DNA from: Silene conica
Lineage: Eukaryota > Streptophyta > Magnoliopsida > Caryophyllales > Caryophyllaceae
Direction of reading: 5' to 3'
NCBI GenBank assembly: GCA_029255685.2
Contig: CM055312.2
Coordinates: forward strand, 18,376,649 to 18,440,648
Length of the DNA stretch: 64,000 nucleotides
Shown here: one piece after another, positions 34,975-45,600 of the stretch
Layout: each line of letters opens with the position of its first letter
How positions within the stretch are numbered: the first letter of the stretch is position 1
Made by a program: the position numbers and the translations under genes
Notes under the pieces: model-generated
Seen by the model: the letters and a program-made list of their open reading frames with translations, nothing else
Told to the model about the DNA's origin: nothing
The model's database searches: none

Positions 34975-35690
34975 AAAACTCTTAGTTTAAAATCATATTT
35001 TATTAATTAATTCAATAGCTTACAGTCAATTTATATTAACAAATTCAATAATTACCCAACTGATATTTTATTACTATTTAATTATTTTTTTATTTATATA
35101 CTTAATTTATTTAGCCAAAGTAATAGTCGAAGTAATCGCTCTAAAAACAATAATTATCCAACTGATATTTTATTACCATTTAATTATCTTTTATTTATGT
35201 ACTTAATTTATTTAATTAAAGTAATAGCCAATGAAATTATTGCTCTAAAACAATAGCTAATGAAATCAATTATTTTATTAATTAATCAATTATTATCCAA
35301 CTGATATTTTATTATCTTTTTATTTATATACTTAATTTATTTAAACAAAGTAATAACCAATTTAATCGCTCTAAAAACAATAATTATCTAAATGATATTT
35401 GATTACTATATATTTAATTATCTTTTTATTTATATACTTAATTTATTTAACCAAAGTAATAGCCAATGAAATTGCTCTAAAATAGTTGCTAATGAAATCA
35501 ATTATTTTGTTAACTAATTCAATTATTATCCAACCGATATTTTATTACTATTTAATTTAATTATCTATTTATTTATATAATTAATTTATTTTTACAAAGT
35601 AATATCCAAGATAATCGCTCTAAAAACAATAATTATCCAACTGATTTTTTATTACTATATATTTAATTATATTTTTTTATTTATATACTT
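34975..35690. repeat. AT-rich tandem blocks of the second Helitron
   Basis: At least five recurrences of ATATACTTAATTTATTT followed by CAAAGTAATAGCCAATGAAA-type text occur, spaced about 120-150 bases. There is no coding content. Confidence 0.7.
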
Positions 35691-35692
35691 AA

Positions 35693-36860
35693 GTTCACTC
35701 CCGGCCGCTGGCCAGGTAATATTTTCTGGTATTTATCTTAATCGAGATGGTTGCCTTGAAAACATTTAATTATAACGAATATGTAACCATATTTTGCTCA
35801 ATCTATGTGAGAACGATTACTTTCCAAAGAATATTCATGGTATGGGTATACCGTTCTACATAATGTGTGGCATCTGACAACACCTCGGATCGTTATTGGT
35901 ACGTGTTGATTTCTTATAGTTGATTTGGATCAATATTTTAATGACATTATAACATCTTGTAAAACAGACATTGTAAAAAAACTGTAAATATTGGAGAAAT
36001 ACTTTTTGTTTAAATATATAGGAATAATATAATAACAAACACAATATTGTGGTAAGGTCGAGGTCATAATACAAAAGAGTCTTTACATATATAATTAGAC
36101 TTTGTATCACACTCAAATAGATATTGTGTAATTGCGCAGCTAGAATTCTAATACATTCAAAATTATATAACCTATTATATTATTGTTGGTCAAATTCTTG
36201 CAGTAATATTGCTCGAAATTAACTTTTATGTTTGGCTCTTGAATTAATCCCACGTGCATAAGAATTTCTTAAATACCAATGTGATAATTTTCTATTGATT
36301 AGATCATATCAAAGATTCAAAGGTACGATAATTTTCAAGACTATAATAAGTTAATAACCTCTTATATCTCTAGTAGCTAGGCTTCTTAGAGTCATTTCAA
36401 GCGTGCTGAATTGGCGACCGTTGTCCTGAAAAAAATTTCCGTAGCAAAAACATACCGTAGTTAGTATACATATGTGTAAAAATGATAAAGAAAACAAATA
36501 TATAAGATGGAAACAATATAAAGAAATTAAAATCAAAGCAAAAACATTGGAAAGACGAATAAATACTGATGCAAATATATATACTCCCTAATATAATAGG
36601 TGACATGTTTGAGTCGCACTTGTTTTCTTTTATTTTATAATTCTAACCAGTTGTAAATTCTATCTATTAGCTACTTATTTTATTATTATTAGTTGTAAAG
36701 TATATCTAAGTACTTAATTACTTAATTAATTTATGGTTGGTCAATTCTCAAATTTTAATCATCTAATATAATAGTCAATTAAATAAATAGTTTTCCAATT
36801 CTCATAATTATAACTTAAATAATTCACAAAACTTGAACCAATCACATCGCTCGAAAAGTT
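35693..36860. other. Non-coding stretch after a decayed Helitron 3' hairpin
   Basis: CCGGCCGCTGGCCAGG near 35701 resembles the Helitron 3' hairpin with one arm altered. From there to 36860 the sequence is AT-rich with no credible exon, RNA or terminal repeat. Confidence 0.4.
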
Positions 36861-37189
36861 CCTCTTTTAAGTATATATATTGATTGATTGTACAAAGTAG
36901 ACATAATTTGGAGTGGATCGGAATAATAAAAATAATATCAAGATCGCGTTTTTACCAAGATCATTACATTACAAACAATATTATAGTGTGATAAGATAAG
37001 TAGTACTTTTTTCGTTTACAAAATTATACAAACAGAACAACTTGGTGTAATAAAAATAATCCTCTAAAAGAATTAACTCAACCATGCAGCATGGACATAA
37101 ACATAAGATGTATAAGTACCAACCTTATTATATACAGTTGATTGTCCATGTTTTAAATAATATAATCCTGTATAAAGAACCCAAACTTC

Positions 37190-37192
<3 letters not shown>

Positions 37193-37232
<40 letters not shown>
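37193..37232. repeat. (AT)n microsatellite
   Basis: About 20 uninterrupted AT units. Confidence 0.97.
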
Positions 37233-37235
<3 letters not shown>

Positions 37236-37384
37236 CATCCCTTAATCATTATAAGAGAAAAACTTCGAAAAAAACCATGGTAAAACATAGGGCATAACTC
37301 AAAATAACGATAAATAGATTATATTTGATAGACTATCATGCTGAAAAAGAATACACAAGAATGCAATACATGGTTTGAGAAATC

Positions 37385-37425
37385 ACACACACACACACAC
37401 ACACACACATACATGGTTTGAGAAA

Positions 37426-37495
<70 letters not shown>
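37385..37495. repeat. (CA)n and (TA)n compound microsatellite
   Basis: Two CA runs are each preceded by ACATGGTTTGAGAAATC, a local duplication. A TA run follows. Cysteine/valine-repeat ORFs here are artefacts of the CA run. Confidence 0.95.
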
Positions 37496-37502
<7 letters not shown>

Positions 37503-37684
37503 GCACAATTATCTATCATATTGTAGATATGTTGACTTAGAATTGTAACCTTCATAAAGTTTTAATATGTGAACAACTCAATCTTTTATCTCGGAAAAAA
37601 AACAATTTATTAATATAGTAGTAAATTTTATCTTTTTCTATGTCCTATTTTAAAAAATCTTATTATATTGTTCAACCAATAAAA

Positions 37685-37745
37685 CCTCTTATTATATTGT
37701 TCAACCAATCAAATCACTCGAAAAAAGCTTCCTTTAATAATATAG
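37685..37745 (-). mobile_element. Helitron 5' end
   Basis: On the minus strand this begins TCTATATTATTAAAGGAAGC and continues with TCGAGTGATTTGATTGG, the usual plant Helitron 5' terminus. It is a different subfamily from the pair to its left. A matching 3' end was not found nearby. Confidence 0.55.
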
Positions 37746-37840
37746 ATAGATATTGATATATAAACGGAATTACTTTTTCACATACGAATTTTACTCTTTC
37801 ACATACATTTTCCAAGTATTTATATATTATTAAAATCTTA

Positions 37841-38138
37841 GGAGTCGTTTGGTTGCACGTAGGAATTCGTATTGCCTAGGAAGTCGTAAAACACATGATT
37901 TTAAAATTCACGTGAATTAGAAAATGTTGTTTGGTTGCTATGTAGGAAATACAATTCATGTAGGCATTCCCACTTACCTAGGGGGGCCTAGGTAAGCCAC
38001 TTCCTCCATTATGGAGGAATTGCAAATTCATGGGAAGTACAAATTCACGTGAATTGGGGTAACCAAATAAGAGGTCAATTTAGCAATTCACGTGAATTTA
38101 AAATTCCTACGTTTTTTAGTGGGTAACCAAACGACCCC
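37841..38138. mobile_element. Tourist-like (PIF/Harbinger) MITE, TSD TTA
   Basis: The left end is GGAGTCGTTTGGTTGC and the right end (inverted) is GGGGTCGTTTGGTTACC. TTA repeats at 37838-37840 and 38139-38141. It is 298 bp with internal CACGTGAATT words in both orientations and no ORF. Confidence 0.85.
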
Positions 38139-38329
38139 TTATTTTAGTAATAATAATGTTCCACAATAAATAAAATTTCATTTAAAATATATCCTTTTTG
38201 ACAATGATATTAATATGTCCGTCTTAAAGTTATACTTCTTAAACTTGTGAAACGTTACTCTATCCTTGTTCCTAATTTTAAGATATTTTAAAGGCATATA
38301 TAGCTTTTGCTTATAAAATAAAAGTTTTA

Positions 38330-40983
38330 GATCTTTTTCTTAGCTTTCCAACGCCACCGAAAACACCTTAATACAAGTTCTGTGGAAGAATTTATGGCCA
38401 AAATACGAAAGGGTGTCGCAGAAAATCCGCCGACGAGACTTTCGCTCGTTGCTACCTCTTCCTCTTGACCTAAGAACTTCGACACATAGCCTAAGCAAAT
38501 CTTCCACTTGGCCTAAAACCTTAGACACATGTCCTAATCACTTCTTACACATGGCCTAAGGTCCTCGACAAATGGCGTAATCCTTTCAACACATGGCCTA
38601 AAGCCCTCGACACTTGGCCTTACCTACGACACTTGGTGTAAGCTTTTCGACACTTGGCTAAGTATAGAACTTTGCCTTGCTGCCCAAGGTCATTCCTTCT
38701 ACTTCCTTCCTTCTTCATTAATTTACTTATTTTTTTCAGCTAAAACACCCAAACACAAATACCATTGTTACACTATTTACCTTCAACCTTAAGACGATCG
38801 TAAAATCTTCGTTTCTTATCGGTTTTCGACGATTTTCGCGCCTATCTCTTCCTCTCCTCGCCCTCCATATCTCTAGGTTATAAAAGTATCAAATTTCTTC
38901 CTTAATATACTCTGGCCGTGGACTTTAAGGCACGGTTCTCTTAGCTAACCTCGTTTATTTATGTGTAGCTAGTTCGGTTGTCCAAACCGGAGTGGCTTTG
39001 AGTCAAAATCATGCTTATTGAAGAGTTATAAGGTAACGGTGATGGGTTACTCAACTTTAACCGTCTTTGTTTGCATGTGTTTTATATGCTAGTAATGTTT
39101 ATTATACTAGAAATATGTTTGATTAATTAGTTGTATGATTAGCTTTATAAGTCATATGTTTGGATGATTTTCATCTTGCATGGTTGTGTTGGGTGATATT
39201 CTAGTTGGAAATTCATTAAGGATTGTATTGTTAAATGAGATTATGATCATTGAGGATGATTAGTTTGATAATCTTTCAAGTTCATAGTGCCTTGATTACA
39301 TTGGTTATTTGATAAAGTTTCAGCACCTTGACAAATCTGTCCATTGTCTTGTACAATTTATTTCGACATCTTAGAGTATCCGTCTTTGAAAATATTGAAA
39401 AGAGACCCCTATTTATTTTAAGTGTAGAATCTACCTCTAAAATTTCGTAATTTTCTTGCATGTCGTTTGTTCACAATAAATTATTTACGAACATTGCACT
39501 GAAATATTCGCAGAATGGACAGTAGCTCAAAGATGATTTCGAAAATCATTTTTATACTTTGAAAATATTCCGGTCCTTTTCAATAATTAATTTTTGAAGA
39601 GTTTAGATGATGTTAGGATTTTGCTTTGCCCCAAAATGATTTGTTAAACCCGTTTTATGAAGCAATACATTTTGTGTGATGATTTCTGACACACTGTAAA
39701 GATCAGACAATAAACCCCTGTTAAGTTCATCTTTTGAAAATGGTTATCTGTTGAAAATTGTAGCTAAAAGTCTTATTAATCCAACCCAATTGTCCTTGTA
39801 TCATTTCGATTTTATTTGAATTAATTATGAATTTTACGGCAGAGGACAGCTAAAATGTAAAACGCTTTTAAGGCTTATGTTTTATTAATCAGTTCCGTTT
39901 ATTCTTCTCCCGTATGGAATGGAGTTAAGTGTTGTCTTATTTATTGATTGTTGGCTCTTGTATGTAAATGAGTTGGTTAACGGTTATGTTAGCTTAAATT
40001 GTGTTTTGATGACGGTTATGTTATCTTAAGATGGGTAGGGTGACGGTTATGTTGTCTTACTTGTGTTTAGGTGATGGTTATGTCACCCTAAATTGTGTTG
40101 GTAACGGTTATGTTGCCTTGGTTGTGAATAGATAGCGGTGATACGATTTGTGTATCACTGTAATGAACAAACGCCACTCCTGTTATGGGATTTTATCTAA
40201 CTATGTTCGGGATTGGTCGGTGTCCGTGGTTATGCGGCCCGGTCCCCGTGTGTCGTTCGGTGTAGGTTATTACATCGAGAGGTCTGACCAGGTCTTAGGC
40301 ATATATTTGTCGGTTATGCGCTATACATAGTATCCGGATGACGTGGTTATGCGCTCCGGTAGCTAGGGCGCGGTTATACGTCGTAGCCTGTTAGTGGAGC
40401 GGTTATACTCCCTAACTGTCAGTTGTAGCGGTTATGCTACCTGACGGCGTTCATTCTATTCTTGGTTGTAGTTGTTTGTGTGATTGGACATGCCATCAAG
40501 TGTTGGTCTCTGAGTCGATCACCTGGTTGTTTACCTGATTTTGAGTATCACGCTTTGATATTTCTCATATTCACATGTACTAGTCCATATACAATATGTT
40601 CTTATTGTTATCTATTTGTATTCTGACGTAAAGTGGCTGGGAGAACCCTGAGTTACTCCCCACTGACTGTGGCGTTCATGTTTCATGAATGTAGGTTGGT
40701 GCTGTTTGGGGAAGACGTGTGGCTAGCGAGCATTGTTGATAATTCGACAATTACCCTTACGCTTAGTTTAGAGTTAATTCATGTTGATATCGTGGGATAC
40801 CTTATCCCTCGTCTATTTAAGTTACTTTGTATAATTTATACTTTCTTATAATTTTTGGTCTTCCGCTTGTTGTTTTGATATTCCGCGAAAAAGTATTAAT
40901 AAAAATGTCGAAAAGTTTTTAAAAGTATCGTATTTCCGCTGCGAATTACTTGTTTATTTTATGCTATATCGCGGGGTGTCACA
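38330..40983 (+). repeat. LTR-like remnant, Del/Tekay (chromovirus) type
   Basis: TAGCTTTCCAACGCCACCGA near the start, a TATA-like GGTTATAAAAG at 38877-38887, and a GCGGGGTGTCACA terminus at 40971-40983 are features I know from Del/Tekay LTRs. No matching left terminus or target duplication was found, so this is probably an incomplete solo LTR. No coding domain is present. Confidence 0.5.
39985..40445 (+). repeat. Degenerate repeat around GACGGTTATGTTGTCTTA
   Basis: Some ten copies of ACGGTTATG(T/C) or GCGGTTATAC words occur at irregular 20-60 base spacing inside the LTR-like remnant. Confidence 0.65.
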
Positions 40984-42080
40984 CTACCTTTTACCTAAAC
41001 CTAATCAAAATGATTTTCATATATACATCTTAATATTGAATCTAATTATTCTAAAAACTAAAACAATAAATTATAATTGGTAAAATTCAAATAAGACTAC
41101 TAATGAATAAAATTAAACTAAAAATTAAAAAAAACAAACAAATTAATTGAGAAAAGAACAAATTAATTAAGAAAGAAAAAGGAAAAAAAAGACAAAACAA
41201 CATCAACAACATACATGGCGGCTGTGTTAGGAATAGAAAGCTAGGCAGGGCTTCTTAATCTTGCTTTTCTCGGTTTAGCATAGAATTAGAAGGGGAAGGT
41301 CACAAGGGTCTTTTATTTGGCTCGTGAGATCTTGGTTTGCCGCATGCTCGAGGCTTTTATTCTCCTCTCCTTTCAGTCGGGGCATAAATTCCAAATGTAT
41401 TAAACTCGTTGTTGACGAAAGTTCCGGCCAAAACCTCCCTATTAGCCAAGGGAAGGGAAGTGATCGACGGAGAGCGGTGACCGGAGCAGGGTGCGGGGTG
41501 CGGGGAGAGGAAGCGTGGGGCAGGGTTATGAAGTCGGCCATTTTAAGGTTTTCCGGCGATAATATTGACCGGAGTTTGTGAACGGAATAAGTGGTTAATT
41601 GATGTTAGTGACTCGGTGGTTAAGGGGATGAAGAAAGGCAGAAAAAAATCGATTGTGTGGGTGATGAAAAAAATGGCAAGGGTAATAAGGTAAAATTCGT
41701 ATGTGAAAGAGTAAAATCCGTATGTGGAAAAGCACGTCCCTTGATAAAAAATACACGCAAAAATAAAAATCTCACTCCCCCTTCATTATTTGCATTAGGC
41801 TTATTTCAATTGGGTTTATATTTGGCTTTTTGTAAGCTGTACTCCGTATTTTGGTTTTGTGATGTGGCTTTAGTGTTCCAAACAGCGTTCAAGTACTTCC
41901 TACATGGAACATGTGGAACGCCAAATGCAAAATGTGGGCTTACTTTTAGTTTTCCTTTACTTTTTTTCATTTTTTTTGTCCTTATTTAAGATCTGGCCCT
42001 TCTTAGCCCAACCTATAAACGTAGTCTTAGCTCCTTCCATAAAATTAGTCATTAATAAAGTTAGGTAAAAAACTTACACT
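40984..42080. other. Unassigned stretch with a GC-richer island
   Basis: 40990-41210 is AT-rich and empty. 41220-41600 is GC-richer and could be read on the minus strand as a proline-rich N-terminus (MADFITLPHASSPRTP) of an unknown or truncated gene. No domain is recognised and no splice-supported continuation was found, so no gene is called. 41600-42080 shows nothing. Confidence 0.3.
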
Positions 42081-42089
42081 TATCTATCA

Positions 42090-42236
42090 GAGCAAATTTC
42101 CCTCGTGACGGATGACGGGCCAAGTATTAAGTATTAACCATGTGGTTGAATAAGACAAAACAATTTGTTATCCCACTTAGATATTATTTGACTCGTCACA
42201 AGTTTGCGACGAATATGGCCGACGCAAATAAGAATT
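42090..42236. mobile_element. Mutator-like MITE with 9-bp TSD
   Basis: TATCTATCA flanks the element (42081-42089 and 42237-42245). TTCCCTCGTGACGG and (inverted) AATTCTTATTTGCGTCGG are the ends. It is the same family as 14483-14682. Confidence 0.78.
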
Positions 42237-42489
42237 TATCTATCAAGTATGTCATCGCTAAGTTGAGGCAAATGGGTAGAATGTTTGTACATGTTACGTC
42301 TGGAGTCTTGACAAATATACTCCCCTCAAATGTGCATTACTAACACACATGAATAAATCTGAAATAATTAATTCTAATAAATTTTGTACTGTCTTATAAT
42401 TTTTCTACAAACAAATCTCACGCTCGTTCCTCTGTGTCTTTTTACCTGGAAACTAAAAACAAAATAATGGTCTTGTAAAATGTACCATG

Positions 42490-42666
42490 TGTAGAGAAGT
42501 GAAACAATTGATTTTATTATAGTTGTGATGATTGTACAGAGGATACTTGGGCAGCATATAAATAGCACAAGTATAGGGGAGTTGGGAAAGGATGGACAAC
42601 TCAAGAGATTACAACATAAATGATAGTTAATAGAGAATTGAAGAACACTAAGTGGGCTTCTTAACA
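42490..42666 (-). repeat. Copia 3' LTR
   Basis: On the minus strand it reads TGTTAAGAAGCCC...CTTCTCTACA, 177 bp. Transcription of the element runs toward it. Confidence 0.95.
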
Positions 42667-45600
42667 TCCCCCCGCAAGATGGACGGCCTTGGGGAAAGAC
42701 CAATCTTGGCCATGAGCATATGGAAGCGCGGACGATGTAACGGTTTGGTAAGAGCATCAGCGAGTTGATCATCGTTTGCAATAGGTACCACCCTTAAGGA
42801 ACCGGCTTGAACTTTTTCCCGAACGAAGTGATAGTCAAGGGCGAGATGCTTCATGCGCGAGTGAAACACGGGATTAGCACTGAGACTGGTGGCACCGAGA
42901 TTGTCACAATAGACGACCGGAGGGGTGGAAAGTGAGACCCGAAGTTCAGTAAGCAGATTGACTAGCCAGAGGATTTCGGCAGTAGCATTAGCCACGGAAC
43001 GATACTCGGCTTCGGTTGAGGAACGAGCGACCGTGCGTTGCTTCTTAGAGCTCCATGAGATAATATTCCGACCCAAGAAGACAATGTACGTAGAAGTGGA
43101 CGTGAAATCAGTGGGATTACCCCCCCAGTCCGAGTCAGAGTACGCGTGAAGAGCAAGCGGAGACTGACGATGGATTGTAATACCATGAGATGGAGTACCG
43201 GCAATGTAGCGGAGGAGGCGCTTAAGGGCAGACCAGTGGTTCATGGTGGGGGCGTGCATAAACTGGGAGAGCCGATTAACAGCAAAGGCGATGTCCGGGC
43301 GTGTTAAGGACAGGTACTGAAGACCGCCAACAAGGGCACGGAACTGGGTGGGATCAGCGTGAGCAGGGCTGTCCTGAAGGCTGAGAGAAACGGAGGCATC
43401 CAGGGGCGTAGGTGTAGCCTTGGCAGCAGTCATGTTGGCACGGGTCAGTAGATCAATAGAGTACTTGTGCTGCGTGAGAAACATTCCCTGTGAGCATGGG
43501 TGCACTTCCACACCAAGGAAATAATGAAGAGGACCAAGATCTTTGAGGGAGAACTTGACGGAGAGGGTGGTAATAAACGCATCAACGGAGGAGGAGCAGG
43601 CACCTGTAACAATGATGTCATCAACATACACAAGCAGAAAAACATGGTTATTGCCATGGAGGATAAATAGAGAGGTGTCGCATATGGAATTGACAAACCC
43701 GGAACTTAAGAGATACTGGCGAAGCTCGTTATACCAGGCCCGGGGAGCCTGTTTTAAGCCATAGAGGGCTTTACGGAGACGACAGACGTGGGTGGGTTTA
43801 GTCGGATCGACAAACCCGGGGGGTTGAGCCATATAGACGGTGTCGGTAAGGGTGCCTTGAAGGAATGCGTCATTTATATCAAGCTGACGGAGGGACCAGT
43901 TGCAAGTGACAGCAAGACTGAGGATGAGACGAACAGTGACGGGCTTGATGACGGGACTGAAGGTTTCCGAGTAGTCAAGGCCTGGACGTTGATGGAACCC
44001 TTTGGCGACAAGGCGGGCTTTATGTTTATTTATTGAACCGTCAGGGTTGTATTTGGTGCGGAAAATCCATTTACAGCCTACAAGGTTTTGGGAAGGGTCG
44101 GAGGGAACAAGATCCCAAGTGCCATTGGATTGGAGGGCTTGGAATTGGGTTTCCATGGCAAGGCGCCAAGTCGGGTCAAGGAGGGCCTGTTTAACCGTGT
44201 GTGGCTCAGTGGGATGTAATTGGGCAGTAAGGTTGAGTTTGTTGATGGGTTTGTAAATGTTGTTGGAGGCTCGGGTTTTGTGAGGGTGAGGTGGAGGAGG
44301 CGGGGGAGAGGGGGAAGGCTGGATGTGGGCTGGGTTATTCTCGGGAGGAGGCTCAGGAGAGGCGGGAACATAGGGAGGCTGGAAGGGAGGGGAGTCGTGG
44401 GTACTGGGAGGGTGAACAGAGTCAGAGGAGGACTGGGAGGCAGGGGTGCGCAGGGAGGCAGTAGAAGGGGGAGGGGTAGGTGGCTCGCCGTGGGCTGGGG
44501 GTGGAGGTGGGAGGGTGGTAATGGGTATGTGACACCACTCGGTAGAGGAAGGGAGAGGCACGGGTTGTGGGGAGGCAGCAGCGAAAGGGTAGACCGAGTC
44601 CACAAAGCGGACATGTCGAGAGCTGTAGACCCGATTAGTGGTTGGGTCTAGGCATAGGTACGAGTGTTGAGAGGGTGAGTAACCGACGAAAACACAAGCG
44701 ATGGACCGGGGATCCAATTTATGACGAGTGTATGGGCGGAGCCAGGGGTAACAAAGACTACCAAAATTACGGAAGTGGATATATTTTGGTTGTTGATTAA
44801 AGAGGCGAAAATATGGGGTATCGTTTTTTAAGGAGGGTGTAGGCATGCGATTAATGAGGTAAGTGGCGATTTGGAGAGCAAAGGGCCAGTAGGTGAGGGG
44901 CATGGAGGCATGGGCGAGAAGGGCAAGACCGGTATCCACAATGTGCCGGTGTCGCCTTTCCGCAAAACCATTATGTTCCGGGGTATGAGGGGGAGATGTG
45001 AGGTGTTGAATGCCGAACGTGGCAAGATCGGGTTTTAGTTTTTCAAACTCGCCACCGTTATCGGAATAGAAGGTGAGTATGGGTCGAGAAAATTGTTTCT
45101 CAACGAGGGTTTTAAACGAGAGGAAAACGGAACGAGTATCAGATTTATTTTTTAAAGGGAATAACCAGATAAATTTAGTGAAGTGGTCAACGAAGATAAC
45201 GTAATACTTGTAATTGTTAAAAGAGAGAACCGGGGACGACCATACATCGCTAAAAATAATTTGTAGAGGATTAACGGATTTAAGACTTGATGTCGCGAAT
45301 GGTAATTTATGACTTTTGTAGACGTGACAGGAAGGACAATCTTTATTAGAAATTATAGTGTTTGAATTAAAACAAGACACAATGTTTTTTAAAATAGAAA
45401 AATGAGGATGGCCAAAGCGGTGATGGAGATCAGTCGAGGCAAGAGCATGGGCGTGGGCTTGAGGCGGAGAGGAGGTGGGCCAATAGTATACGCCATCCTT
45501 GGCAGGTCCAGTGAAGATAGGAGTCCCAGTGTCAGAGGCCTTCACAACAAAAGAGTTTGAACAGAAGTCAATAACAACATTATTATCACGACAAAATTGG

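Larger units (their letters stand above)
32502..36892 (-). mobile_element. Second Helitron of the same family, minus orientation, with insertions
   Basis: The 3' end has CTAG at 32502-32505 and the hairpin at 32513-32531, almost identical to that at 26982. The body parallels the first Helitron: a ~250-base block, GCTCGTATTC minisatellite, then AT blocks. A 5'-type terminus (minus strand ATATACTTAAAAGAGGAAC) is seen near 36865-36892. A decayed second 3' hairpin near 35700 suggests the stretch 35690-36892 may be another Helitron inserted head to tail, so the outer limit is uncertain. Confidence 0.6.

Noticed and set aside
37319-37555. ORF with a cysteine-valine repeat
   Set aside because: It is a translation of the (CA)n microsatellite.
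41657-41989. 110-aa plus-strand ORF with a hydrophobic C-terminal half
   Set aside because: There is no domain, no promoter or splice support, and the composition matches the surrounding AT-rich sequence.
44078-44651. Proline- or arginine/glycine-rich ORFs of 140-180 aa
   Set aside because: They are out-of-frame or antisense readings of the proline-rich linker of the copia polyprotein.
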